Shown in pieces: positions 1-11,802 of a stretch of 64,000 nt of DNA (within the stretch, counting starts at the first letter, position 1; the number at the start of each line of letters is the position of its first letter). Under the pieces are notes generated by a model. The model searched no databases, had not been told where the DNA came from, and worked only from the letters and a program-made list of their open reading frames with translations. A program made the translations under genes and the position numbers. This stretch comes from Chamaea fasciata. Its lineage: Eukaryota; Chordata; Aves; Passeriformes; Sylviidae. Location of the stretch: contig JARCOQ010000009.1 of the NCBI GenBank assembly GCA_029207755.1, forward strand, positions 31,022,914-31,086,913. Direction: 5' to 3'.

Positions 1-717
1 TTGCATGTATGTTTCATTTTCAAATATGTGTCTGCTTTAGCAAAGAAGAATAATTTTCCAGGAATGAGAACCATATGTGTGGCATGATCAGACCTGGAGC
101 TGGTTTAGCTCGTAGCTCTTCCTCAAAGACAGCTCTTGATGGCATTTAGAATTTAATTTTAAAATAGATGCACTTTCTGTCGTTGCTATCCTAGCTAAAT
201 TCAGATCAATTTGTGAAAATTGTTCATGCCAAAGGGTTTCTAGTATTAGAAATTACAGAATTCATCAGATTGGCTCTTTGCTCTCCAAAAGCGTGGATAT
301 CTGTGGGCCCATCCCAAACCTCAAAAACCCCGAACAACCAAAAAAAGATCCCAAAAATATCAACCAACAGTAACAAACCAATCCTATTGAAAAACTTACC
401 CCCCTCAACAAATTAAGTAGTCCATTGCTGGATATATTTGGGAATGGTATGTGTCATTTGAGATTATGATGCTAAAGCTAATTCCTGATGTACACATAAT
501 TTATTAATGGCTGATGTTGTAAATCCTTAGATGGAGATTAACATTTTGTTAATGATCTTGTGGGGAAGGTTTTCCCAGCAAACATTAAATTTTGGAGACT
601 GCTTTCATTGGTTCATTCTATTCACGATGGAAGTTTGGGGTTATTGGTGTTACTATTACTAGTGGTAGGTGTTATTGAGCCTTGCCAAGCCTCCAAAGAG
701 AGTTTGAAGTACCTGAA
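1..717. other. Unique non-coding sequence
   Basis: I see no gene or recognisable transposon here. Positions 310-412 are rich in A and C on the plus strand, with short A runs separated by CC or CAA; this is low-complexity sequence like the A/C-rich patch near 18.5 kb. Short open frames are of chance length. Confidence 0.6.
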
Positions 718-1026
718 GGTGTCCCAAGAGAGCTGGAGAGGGACTGTTCACAAGAGCCTGGAGTGACAGGACAGGGAATGGCTTCCCACTGCCAGAGGGC
801 AGGGATGGATGGGATATTGGGAAGGAATTGTTCCCTGGGAGGGTGGGCAGGCCCTGGCACAGGGTGCCCAGAGCAGCTGTGGCTGCCCCTGGATCCCTGG
901 AAGTGTCCAAGGCCAGGTTGGACACTGGGGCTTGGAGCAGCCTGGGACAGTGGAAGGTGTCCCTGCCCATGGCTGGGGTGGCACTGGATGGGCTTTAAGG
1001 TCCCTTTCAACCCAAACCGGTCTGGA
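718..1026 (+). mobile_element. CR1 LINE, 5'-truncated, 3' end
   Basis: This is the 3' part of a CR1 non-LTR retrotransposon. It runs from a segment resembling GCTGGAGAGGGACT through the conserved blocks CCCTGGGAGGGTGGGCAGG and CTGTGGCTGCCCCTGGATCC to the 3' signature GGGCTTTAAGGTCCC followed by CAACCCAAACC. Near-identical blocks recur at ten other places in this window, which identifies one subfamily. CR1 copies are usually cut at the 5' side because reverse transcription starts at the 3' end, and this copy fits that. Open frames on both strands here are translations of the repeat, not genes. The 5' edge is approximate. Confidence 0.93.
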
Positions 1027-2245
1027 AAATGCAGGATTGTAGATAATAAACATTTTTTAAAGTAGACAATACAAGTTCTGTGCATTCCTGTACTTCCATA
1101 CGCAGAAAGGGATGTGTGTTTCGTTCTTTTCTTCCTCTGGAATTAAGTGTTAATCTTGCTCTTTCTTAGTTTCTGTTACATATTTTGATTGCCCTTTCAG
1201 GTTTGTTAGGAGTCTTGAACTTATTTTGATTGCTGTAGAACTGAAGCATCTTTCTCCTCAGAGAGAAAAAAGCAGAACACAGAGAATACCAAACACTTGA
1301 TGTGCATCTCTTGGGTGTGGGAGCATGACCAGTGCTGCAGCTGGGCTCCACATTTGAGCTGGCAAACAGAGCCTGCTGTTCAGCTGAGCAGAATTCGTTG
1401 CAGTGGGTATGTGTGTGGATATAAATACATAAATACAATTATTGCCTGGTATTTGCATTATGAATACCAGTCCACTGTGAAATTCTGTTCTTCAAACATT
1501 CTCTCTGATTTCTGGCACTTGGGCAAGATGAGAAATCTCTGACTTGAAAATCTTTCCAGGCCTATATCCAGACATAAAGGGGCAAAGGAGAGAGAATTCT
1601 AGAGAAGCAGATGTGGAGAACTCCAGTCTGTGTTGCACCCCTGATGCTCACCCAGAGCCAGGGCCAGGCAGAGGAGCTGGTGCATCCTGTGCATCCTTTT
1701 CCTTTTAAACTCCCTGTGAAGGAAGAGAAGGAACACTTTGTCACTGCAAACAAACTTGACAGAAATTTTGATTTGTTCATTGCCTGAGCTTGCTCGGGGC
1801 AGGGAAGGTTTTGGTCTCTTCAGTGATTGTTTGGCAGCAGAGGGAAACAGTGAGGAGGGGTGTCCTGGGTGGAGTCGGAGCTTCAGAGTTTGAGAGAAGC
1901 TCCTGGGGAGCCACAAGGCACAGAAAGGACCCCCCTGGCTTTGTAAACTGCTCCTCCAACAGGAGCCTTAGGGTGGCTGGATCCAGCCCTAGACCCAGGC
2001 TTTGTCAATGGTTTAAGTCACTTTGTCCTGCAGGATTAATGATGACAAATCAGATCTATTTATATAAAATGATTATGATAAACGATTGTGATCAGAATTA
2101 TTTACTACACGGTACAAAAGTTAAAACTGTTATGATGGTATAAGATTGGGTAGTGCACAACAGCAAAGCAATATTAAAGCTTTAAATATTATAATATTAA
2201 ATATTATATTAAAATCAGCAAGAAGAAGAAATTAGCAGAGATTGA
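1027..2245. other. Unique non-coding sequence with AT-rich patch
   Basis: I recognise no gene or transposon. Positions 2168-2217 are almost pure A/T, with short self-complementary runs of TTAAATATTATAATATT type. They border the LTR-like segment that follows. Confidence 0.55.
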
Positions 2246-2571
2246 TGTAACTCCTCCTGACCAAAATTCATGGGCAAATCTCTTTCACTCAGCCTCAAGG
2301 GGTGTCCTTGGGGACTGTCCCCAAAACCCAAGGGAGTAATCTCCACACACTCCAATGAGGAATACTAAAGAACTTACCCTAGGGAAAGTGGACTGGACTT
2401 TTATAGGATTGTCACATGTCTCCAGGTCAGCCGAGCCACCTTACCAATTTTAGATAATACTTCACCACACCTGCCACATCTTTGCCTCTCTGTCAAGATA
2501 AACCAGACTGATTTTAGCACAATTCAACACCACAAGCAGCACCCGATGCCCCTCTCAGCTCACCACTGACA
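2246..2571 (-). mobile_element. Possible solo LTR (weak candidate)
   Basis: Read on the minus strand, this 326 bp segment begins TGTCAGTGG and ends GAGTTACA, so it has TG...CA termini. It contains a TATA-like box (CCTATAAAAGTCC; plus-strand position about 2400) in its middle. That arrangement would suit a solo retroviral LTR. Against it: I find no target-site duplication (flanks GATTGA and GCCTTG differ), no clear AATAAA downstream of the TATA box, and I do not recognise the family. It may be ordinary unique sequence. Confidence 0.25.
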
Positions 2572-5500
2572 GCCTTGCACAGAGCTGGAGTTATTTGACC
2601 ACATTTCCAGGCAGAGCATCCTGGTACAGGGGCAGCTGGTATTCCAAGGCCACCTGTGTCACCCAGCCAGGGTGGACAGTGGGATTTAAAGGCTGCTTCT
2701 GCCCTGAGTTACCCAAGAATTTGTATTATGCCTAGTCAGGTGCAAACAGAAACAGCTTCATGCTCATTTTCTTGTTCCCTGGGATGATGTTAGTCAGGGA
2801 TGCTCGGCTACTGCTTTAATTTGGGATGCATGGACATGATCTCAGCATAGCCTGAATTGGAGCTGGACTGTGCCAGTTTGTTGTACCAGTTATTCCTATC
2901 TGTTATTCCTTCTCATCATGCCTGACTCGCCTGTCCCGGCTCTGCTGAATTACTCATGCCAGTAATGCTCCTCCATAAATAAACAAAGATGAACATAAAT
3001 AGGCGAAGAAGAATCTGATAACCACAAAATTCACTGGGAGACTGCTTTTCAGACCATGGAAATCACCCTTGGCAAAGGGTGACTGATTATTCCACATATT
3101 CCAGCCACGGCAGGAAACATGCTGCTCACTTCTAAAAAGAGTACTTGCTGAAACAGTTTTGTCTTGGCCTCGGAGCTGGTCATTGGGAAGTGACATGATT
3201 TTTGGTGTCAGGGAGGCTTGAGCCTGAAGTGACAGAATCTGTCCTCCCTCCTGGCTGTCCCAGGACACGTCACTGCTTTGAAAACACCTGCAAGGGTAAG
3301 ACAGTGCTGAATTCTCAGAGCCTGATGCAGCATTGTCCATCAGCTGTGCTGCTTGCTGTGCATCTCCTTCGGCTGTCTGGGAATAATATCCCAGAAACAG
3401 TCAGGTCTGGGCTTAAGCTGCTTTTTTTGGTGAGATGGATGTTGTTGGCTGGTAGAGTGGTGCTTCCAGAGACCAGTGTCCTTCAGCTCCCTGGTGTTAA
3501 ACGTGTCCCCAGGGTGGAGGATCTGTGCCGTGTGCTCCCCATGCTGGGAATGGGATTAGCAGCTATTCCTCTCGAAGTTCATGTGGTCAGCCAAATTATT
3601 CATCTTTTCCTGAAACCATCTGGGGGTCTAGAGCAGGAAAAGGTAGATAAAGGAACCACAGAGGGTGCTTTAACAGGAGTGACCCAGTTTGATTCTCTCC
3701 TGTTCCCTGCACTGTTTTCTGGGCTGCCTGAAAGTGATGTCCCCTATTGTGGTTACGCTCCAGGTAGTTCATGCAGATGTTGCTTGGCCTGGTGGTTTAG
3801 GAGCCCTTTCTTTCAAACTCTGCAGGGTAACACAGTCAAAACAAGTTTTCATCTCTTTTCTGCTTCAGGAATTGTCACGTGAGACATTTAGGACACGTCC
3901 TGGGTCATTTCATGAGGAGTTTTGTAATTCTCCCTGGTACTTTATAATAAAAAGGAATATTTATTATTATATTTATATTTAATGTCTCAACTGCTGTATT
4001 ATTTTACACCTAATGGAAGAATTGCTTGGGGGTCATGTCCATGGCTTTGATGGACACAGCATCTACTTGGTCCTGTCTTGTGCTTTGCCAGCTGCATAAT
4101 TCAATGTGCTGGAGGATCCCAATGACTGTAAGTACCTGTTGGGCTCCTGTGAGAAAATCAGTGCTGTGATCCCTGAAAGTTAATGCCCTGTAGACCTCTC
4201 TGCAGAAACCAATTTGTTAGTAGAGGACTTTAATTTTTTTAATTTTTTTTTTTAATGTTTTCCATTTCTCTCTGGTCTTCGTTCATCAATTCTTCTTCTT
4301 GTACAGGTGGAATGTTCTGTTACTGTTTTAATAGTGAGTTTTAATTATCTTTTCTATCAAGTGGATGGGAGAGACTGAGTGTGATTTGGGAAATTTGCCA
4401 TCTTGGTATGAAGTCTTAATTTGAATGGCATGGTGCATTTGTGCCAGTAGGGAAAATGTGCCCTGAATAACACAGGTGCTACCATCATTCTGTGCATTTT
4501 ACTGCAGCTTAGGTGTGAAAGGAGCTGCAGAAGCACTGAAATGTGAAGTGTTCAGGCTCTCTTAGACTGAAGCAAATTAAAAAACTTGGCATTGAAATTG
4601 ACTGGAAAGTCCACCATAGCTGGGAGGTTGCTTTTTGCATTTTTTTCTTGCCATTTTATTTCAAAATTTCTTCTGAATTTGAACACAAATCATGAATTTT
4701 AAAACTCTGTTCGAATAGGATTATGAATATCAGGATTTGGATTGGGAAGGGTAAAGGAGCATTTCTGAAATATGGGCAGTGGAGTTCCTCACTAGGGCCA
4801 TAATTAGGCTCTGAGATGCTGGCTCTTACTCTTAACTATAAATGTGATTTAACAGTGAAACAAAACAGGGTTTTTTTACTTCAGCATTTTTTCCCAGCTG
4901 CTCCTTTCTATGCATCACCTTCTGTCTCTTCCCTGTGCTGCTCCCTCAGGTTGGTAAAGAGGGTTTTCCTCCAATTCTCAACTGCTCCAGTGCTCTTCTT
5001 TATGAAGAGTAAGAAACATCATGATCTGTTAATTACCTTATTGCCCAAAATTTATCAGTCTAAAAGGCTGCAACCAATCAAATTTGTCTGTAATTTTTCT
5101 AGTGGTCTTAAGAGCAAGCCTATGTGGATATGTGTAATAATACCAAATAAATACAGAGCAATATCAGCTTGGGCCCACAAGTGGGGGTATTTCCACAGGA
5201 AGTAGTGGCAAGATCATTCCTAGGCTGGAAAATCTGACTGGAATTTCAACATTGTGGTGGAAAGAGACACAGAAACGATTTGAGGGTGCTTGATTTGCTG
5301 TAAGACGAAAATGAATTGTCCATTTTTTTCTGAAAGGAAAAGGCACGAAAATATTTAATTCAACTTCTGTGGGCACAAGTGCTTAGAGATGATGTGATGC
5401 TGAAGAACTCCTCACTCTGGGAGATGAAGGCACAAGAAGGCCTCTTTAATGGGAACTTGAGAGACTCTGATTGCAAATAAAGCCTGAATTTTTAATAGTT

Positions 5501-6029
5501 ATGCTGAAATAATCACTGCAAGAGTTTACCAAATGATGATGGGCTGCTTCCCCCACTAGTGGCCATTGCACAAAATTAAGGCATTCACTGCCTCCATCTT
5601 TCTCATTCCCACTGGATAATAGGAAGCAAATCTGCCCCCAGTGCTGTCAAAAATCCAAGTTGGTCATGATGAGGAATTCTGCTTTAACATATGAGTATCT
5701 CTGTGAGAAATAGAAAAAGAATAATAAAAAACTAAGTAGATCCATTCATCAGCAGTTGGAGCAGAAGTTTCCCAACGTGCCCCATCGAGGTTATGATTCT
5801 TTTCAAACTGAGTGTGTAGATCTTGCTTGGGTTCTTACCACCAAAGTAGTTAAGGCATTAATTTTTATGTATTTTTTAGCAACAACAGGAGATAATATTA
5901 ACATCTTAAAGTACTTGTGATAGAGACAAGTGGGAAGGATCTGTTTGTATGAAATGGACCCTTTTTTTTCCCCTGGCACCATCAGGGAAGACGAGCAACA
6001 ATCTCCCCTTCCCACACAAGTTCCTTTAT
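2572..6029. other. Unique non-coding sequence
   Basis: No recognisable gene. An unusually long open frame runs 3202-3882 on the plus strand, but it starts at TTG rather than ATG, shows no domain I know and has no convincing exon boundaries, so I do not call it a gene. A T-rich run lies at 4226-4256. The rest is unremarkable unique sequence. Confidence 0.55.
3956..3981. repeat. AT-rich microsatellite-like patch
   Basis: A short, imperfect run of ATT/ATTT units follows an AATAAAA motif at about 3946. It is a minor simple repeat with no other feature attached. Confidence 0.5.
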
Positions 6030-6091
6030 TGGAATCACCGAATATCCTGAGCTGGAAGGGATCCCCTGGGATCATCAATGTCCAGCTCCTG
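6030..6091 (-). mobile_element. CR1 LINE fragment, very short 3' end
   Basis: The plus strand reads GGAATCACCGAATATCCTGA, then GCTGGAAGGGATCCC and ATCATCAATGTCCAGCTCCTG. This is the reverse complement of the 3' terminus of a different CR1 subfamily, whose end carries ATTCTGTGATTC-type repeats. Only about 60 bp were copied or survive, so it is an extreme 5' truncation. Confidence 0.75.
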
Positions 6092-6474
6092 TAAATGTGC
6101 TGTGACCATCAAATAGTGCAGGGAGAAAGTTCTTTTTAATTTCTTACAACCCAAGTAATGGGATCAATAAACCGTGAACTGGCTTGAAAGATGAAGGTGT
6201 GCTTGTAGGACAGGCATCGAAGTAGAAAGTATGTATGTATGAGAGGCAGGCAGTGGGGTTTTTATGTTAATTAAAATGCAATGAATTTCAACTGCTATTT
6301 GCATTTGAGCCTTCATTGCTCTGCACTTCAGATTGATTCTTCATCTCTGTTATCCATATGAGATTATTCATGATAAGGCTTGGGCACCCACCCTCATCAA
6401 CACTGTGAGTGGTGACTGCAGTTCTTTTCTCTCCCTCTGTCAGTGCCAGGTGAGAAATAGGCCTGGCAATATTG
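6092..6474. other. Unique sequence between two CR1 fragments
   Basis: Nothing recognised. A short GTAT/TATG run occurs near 6227-6241. Confidence 0.5.
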
Positions 6475-6570
6475 CAGAATCTCGGAATGGTTTGGGTAGG
6501 AAGGAACTTTAGAGCTCATCTCACTCCAACCTCCTGCCACGGGTAGGGACGCCTTCCACGATGCCAGGCT
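6475..6570 (-). mobile_element. CR1 LINE fragment, 3' end
   Basis: The plus strand shows the reversed CR1 tail CAGAATCTCGGAATGGTTTG, then GGAAGGAACTTTAGAGCTCATC and GCCACGGGTAGGGACGCCTTCC. This is the same subfamily as the copy at 718-1026, but more diverged. It stops after roughly 95 bp. Confidence 0.85.
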
Positions 6571-9500
6571 GATCATGGAATGAACAGGATAAAATCTTTG
6601 TTGAATTGATTTTAAAAATAAAATTAGTCCTCTGCATACTTGTAGTGTAGTAACAGGCTGAACAGGCAATTGACAGAGAGCTGTTTTCATTTCAGAGAAA
6701 TGAGTGCATGTTTTAAAGGGAATACTTGCACTGATCATGAATTTGGGATGGGTAAATGCATAGATAGGAGCTGTGTGGGGTTTATAATAATTGCCCCTTC
6801 ATCAAGGCATTCCAGCCAAGAAGTCAGAAGGAAAAGAACAAGGGAAAGAAATGGCACAATTACCAGTTAATTTAAAGTAACTAAAGTGTATTAGGCCCAG
6901 TCAAATGAACCATTTAATTTTTGTTCCTTCTTGTTTGTAATCTCATAAGTATGAGTCATTGAAAAGCCAATCTGGCTCGGTACAGTGCGTGCTGTTTTAT
7001 AGTCCTTGCTCCTTGCCAGCATAAGCATTTCCTTGTTAATGTTTCACATCTGTTCTTTGTAATTCAGTGATTATGTGCAGGCCTCTGAGTCCTCCTTGTT
7101 TGTTTTAAAAGGACAGCAGGAAGCTTCACTTGCGTGAGATTAAATCAATGTCTGTGATTTATCTAAGTTTGGGTGTCCTGGGCTGCCTCTCTGCTGCTTT
7201 GGGTAAGTGAATATTTTTAGCAGAAGATGAAAATGGGGATGGTTGGAGAAAAGTCATAATCTGCAGTTGGAATCAGCTGAATGTTTCAGAATTGAGTTGG
7301 CAAGTGGCTGCTGGAGATTTATACAGCTCCCTTATCAGTCACGCTCAGGCTCCTTGCAAGCGTTTCTGATGGTTTTTTGTTTTATCCAGTGCTCAGGGAA
7401 CAAGCTTTTCTTCTGTGGGGATCTATATCCACACAGACACAGGGTATTCATGTCCCAACAAGAATATCAGTGTTCAATAGAACTCCTCCTTGCAGCTGAT
7501 GTTATTGGCCATTTAGAAATACAGACAGTGGAGGCATCCTGTAGTTTAGGTGACTGATTGCATAAAGTAATGTGCAGTATGGGAGGGAAAATGATGTGAA
7601 AATAAATTAGTTACCTGGTTTGTAAATGCTTTAATACCTTCTGTGTCTCTGAGGTGGTCAGATACACAAAAGGGCAAACATAATCACATAACTGAATAAT
7701 TGTGAACAGTTTTACTGAAGCACATAATAAGCTTTCAGGTGTTATAGAGGGAGGTTTATTATTTACAGTAGGGTACAACCAAGAGAAATAAATCTGTTTG
7801 TGCAGACAAAGCTTTGCAATTAAAATTTCACACGAGACCGGAGTCTGATTCAGAGCTCTGATGAAGATATCTGGGTAACCTTGAGCAAATGAAACCTCTA
7901 GCCTCAACTTTATATGCTGAGCTATGAGAGGCAGGGATCCTGCAAGGGAGGATCCGACATCCCCATCCAAGCTGTGTCTGTTTCCCATGGGCTCAGTGGT
8001 TATTTGTTCTCATGTGCCTGTGTACTGACCAACTTTTGGTGCTGACTTGGGTGGAGATGCTCTGGCCCAGGGGTTGCTAATGGGATCATGAAATTGTCTT
8101 GATGAGCAAGAGGAGTGAGGGGGTGTGCCAGTCCTAAAAGTGTGGAGTGAAGACTGGGGGAGGGTTTTGGGGGCAGATATCACAACTGTCTGGGACAGCA
8201 TCAGCCTGGGGCACTGCTGGGTTGGGGGAGTATCTGAGTGGGCCTTGGTGGGATTCCCCAGTGCAGTCACAAACTTCTCCAGTTCTCTCCAGTGATGGGG
8301 CTGCCCAAGGAAAATCACAAATCTGAGTGTGAGTTTTCATTTTCCTTTTCCATTTCCAGCGTTCCTACTCTGACATCTCCAGGAATGCTCCAGCTGCCTC
8401 ACTGCCACTTTGAGTTCAAGATGAAGGGTTCTTCTCTTCAATTTTCCTGTTTTTCTATCATTTTTAGGATTCTTCCCTTGGAAAGCAGCATGACAGTGTG
8501 AGTTTAGGTCAAGCATATAATACCAATTCTTCAGCAAACTCTCCCAGACTCCACATGCTGTGGCAGCTGGGAAGGCAGAGGTATATCCAGGAGGTCTGGC
8601 TTCCACATAAATGTTGAGAGTCCTTTTAGGCCCATAGAAACTCGTGGTGTCATGGAGCAAAGATCCTCTGCCTAGTTATGGACCATGCAGGAAAGCCCAC
8701 AGCCTTTGGTTTGTCTGGACTTGCTGTGGATGCTCTGATCCCAAGGTTGGGCTTGTCACTCTTTGCTCTGGGTGTGCCACGCCTCTCTCATCCCTCTGTG
8801 AGACATCTCCCTTCCCTGACTGGAAGGTCTCAGCTTTCTTGAACCCTTTCTAAATCCCTGATACACTTGCTTGAGGTGGGGGAGTCAGAATTATGTGCAA
8901 CAAGTTTGCACTGTGGATTTTACGAAGAAACTTTTTTTTTATTATTTTTTTTCTGTTTTCTGTTCTTTTATTTTGCTTTTTAAGTGGCTGTCAAGGAGTC
9001 TGAACCAATTTTCTCACAGCATTGATAGTTATGGCCCCATGTGGTTGTTCCTGCATATCAACATTCAGCAGGTATCCATCATTTTGTGTGGAAAGCCAGG
9101 ACGTTCCCCTGGGGTCTCTGACTCCACATCTCTTCCTGTAGCCTCCCATCCATCACGGTGATTGCTCACACACCAAGACAGGGAAGGTCCATCTGCAGAC
9201 CTCTGTAGGTGGCCCTCAGCATTACTGTCTGGAATTTCTTTGTCTCATCCACATAATGTCACCTTCCCAGACTAATTCTGGCTTTTTGGGCAGGACAGCT
9301 CCTGGCTTGGCTGGCCCAGAGCTCCCCAGGTGAGCCCTGCGCACTCCTCTCTCCATCCTACCTTCAGTCCCCATCTTCATAACCAGTTATTTATCCATGC
9401 AAACACCCCAACTTCCCTCCAATATTTTATATAAATGGAGGCATTGTTGACTTTTGTGGAGGATCTTGGATGGGGAGTTGATGACAAAAACACATTTCTC

Positions 9501-11733
9501 GTATTACCGATGCAAGATAAATTTTGATTTAGTGACTATGTCTTCCTTTAAATTATCCTGCATGCCAGGGATATAATAGCTTCTGGTTTATGGTATTTTA
9601 AAGTCTAATATGGCTTTGATTCCATCATGTTTTTGAGGTTTTATGATTACAATAAAAAGGGTCTTGTAAAATTATTTATATTTGTAATATACGTTTCGTT
9701 CTACAGAGGGGCTGTTGACATCCTCCACTGTAGGGTTCAGTGTTCTCACACAAAACAGATTTAGTTTTGTTTCTTATTCGAGTCATCACATTACATATAC
9801 AGTGCATATGCCTCTTCTCTTCATGATATTTAGGGTTTTTTACACCTAAACTGACATTTAGATAGAAAGAATAAATTTACTTGGCTCTTTCTCAATACCC
9901 TATGAGAGGTTGCATCAGGAATCACATTTAGAGCATTGACATTTTCAGCAACAATACCTGTATTGTAAACCCGCTGGATATGTTCACAAAATCAAATTTG
10001 GTTAGGAAAACGTGCATGAAAATTATTTGCAATAAAAGCAGGGAGAGGGATGGGCACCAGCACAGCGCTGCTAACCCCACCCCCTCAGCAACTCGCTGAA
10101 ACCTGGCATTCCCTGCTGAATTGACTGTGTCAGAGTTAATGCTGGAGAAATGCCAGGACATTATCTGAAGTCTCTCTTTGAACATGGGATGTGGAGGCAC
10201 CAGGCAGAGGATTCCCTGCAGATGAGGAGCAGAAAAGCTGCCTGTGCAGCAGACAGAGAAATCAGCACTATTAGCACCAGGGTATTCTTAGATTCCCTCC
10301 ACCTGGTGAAGAGACTCAATATAGAAGATACTAATTGCTGGTACAGTCAGAAGTATTGAGAAAGTCTAGGTGTGCACCCATGATTAATGGAGATTTCAAT
10401 AATCTTAATTTTGATCATTGCTTCCAGTAAAATTCAAGTTAAATATCACATTAGAGATAAACTCTCTCTGCCTTTGCACCCAACTGACTTTAAAAAGTGT
10501 TTATGAGCTGAATAAACACCGCCACCATAGGAGGAGACTTCTTAATCTTTAATACTTTGTTTCCTTCAGAGCACTGACTTAAGTGAGCTAAACTTAAACC
10601 CTTCAAATTTAGCTCAGAATGGGGCATGTTGGGGGTGTGTCTGCGGGAAATTCCAATGTTTATTTTAATTCATTGCAACTTGGATTTAAAGTTCCAACAA
10701 GAAAAGATATAATGGACAGTTTTATGTTAGTTTGCAAAAGGTTAAGTATTTTCAGTTTGGTTGGGTTGGTTTTTTGGGGTTGGTTTTTTTGTTTTTTTTT
10801 TTTTTTTTTAGTTGGTTGTTTGTTCGGGTTTTTTGTTTGGTTTTTTGTGTTTGTTTTGTTTGGGTTTTTTGCTGTTTTTGGTGGTTTTTTTGAGTTGTTT
10901 TATTTGTTGGTTTGGGTTGTTTTTTTTTAAATGGAATCCTGCCTCCAGGTTAAACTCGTTTTCTGGATAAAAATCAGAAGCAGGCAACATACTCAGAATG
11001 TTAAAATGCATTAAAAATTGTAGAGTCCAACTTCGAGATTTCCTTTAAAAATTTTAACTTTGCACAACTTTGGTGTTTCGTGTTCTGTGTGGAACACAGT
11101 ATGTTCAACAGAGGAAATATTGAATATACTTGTGGTGCATTTCATGCTGTTCTTGAAAACTTATTTTTTCCTTGTCTTGCTGCTTTTCAGGTGTTCAGGC
11201 ACAGAGCAAACCGAGTGTATCTATATTTATGTACACAGGCCATCTCATGGCTCCATGTGTGCTCTTTGGAAACACTGTCATTTATTGCTGTTTGTGAAGC
11301 AGAAAATTGCTGGGGTGTCTGAGGTGCAGCTCTTAATTCTGTTGAGGGCATGAGGAGAGGTGAGCTTCTCACTTCAGGGTATATTGCTGCACAGCTCTGG
11401 ATTTGTCTGTAAAATGGGTTATGACTCAGCCTGCCTTGTCTGTATCTCAAAGTTTTTAATTCATTTCAATATTCTTCAAGGAAAACTCTAAAATTTCTAA
11501 GCATAAAACAGATGATGTGCAATGGATTTAAATTAAAATACTGCCGTGTGTTCAGGTGTGGAAGGTATTTGAAACCAGGTGCACCTGAAAATCCTTAGCC
11601 CTTGCCTTAAATAACTTCATAGGCTAACTGGAACTGGTTATTTCTAAACTGCACAGCACGGGTCTAGAGCAAAACCACTGCCATGAAACATTTAAATACC
11701 ATGACAGCCTTGATTATGGAACTGCATTTTCTG
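6571..11733. other. Long unique non-coding stretch
   Basis: More than 5 kb without a recognisable gene or transposon, apart from the T/G-rich patch at 10755-10929. A T run lies at 8931-8955. Positions 6890-7110 and 9480-9900 are repeat-free and carry several TAAT/ATTA-type motifs. They could be conserved non-coding DNA, but that cannot be judged from one sequence. Confidence 0.5.
10755..10929. repeat. T/G-rich low-complexity tract
   Basis: About 175 bp almost free of A and C on the plus strand, made of runs of T separated by GG or GGG, including about 18 consecutive T. The hydrophobic open frame across it (Phe/Gly/Trp-rich) results from the base composition. A similar tract occurs at 35681-35755. 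Confidence 0.85.
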
Positions 11734-11802
11734 CTCTTCCCTGGGAGGGTGGGGAGGGCCTGGCACAGCTGTGGCTGCCCCTGGATCCCTGGAAGTGTCC
11801 AA
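11734..11802 (+). mobile_element. CR1 LINE internal fragment lacking its 3' end
   Basis: Contains TTCCCTGGGAGGGTGGGGAGG, then CTGTGGCTGCCCCTGGATCC and GGAAGTGTCCAA, matching the middle of the copy at 718-1026. The match stops at GTCCAA, with none of the expected GGCCAGGTTGG or TTTAAGGTCCC that follow in intact copies. About 10 bp of the usual sequence (GGGTGCCCAGAG) is also missing inside. Since CR1 inserts 3' end first, this points to later deletion. Confidence 0.82.

Noticed and set aside
9294..9329. 36 bp exon-like piece between TTTTTGGGCAG and CAG|GTGAGC
   Set aside because: It is too short to judge; splice-like pairs this close occur often by chance.
10619..10930. Phe/Gly/Trp-rich open frame that looks like a transmembrane protein
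   Set aside because: It is explained by the T/G-rich low-complexity tract.
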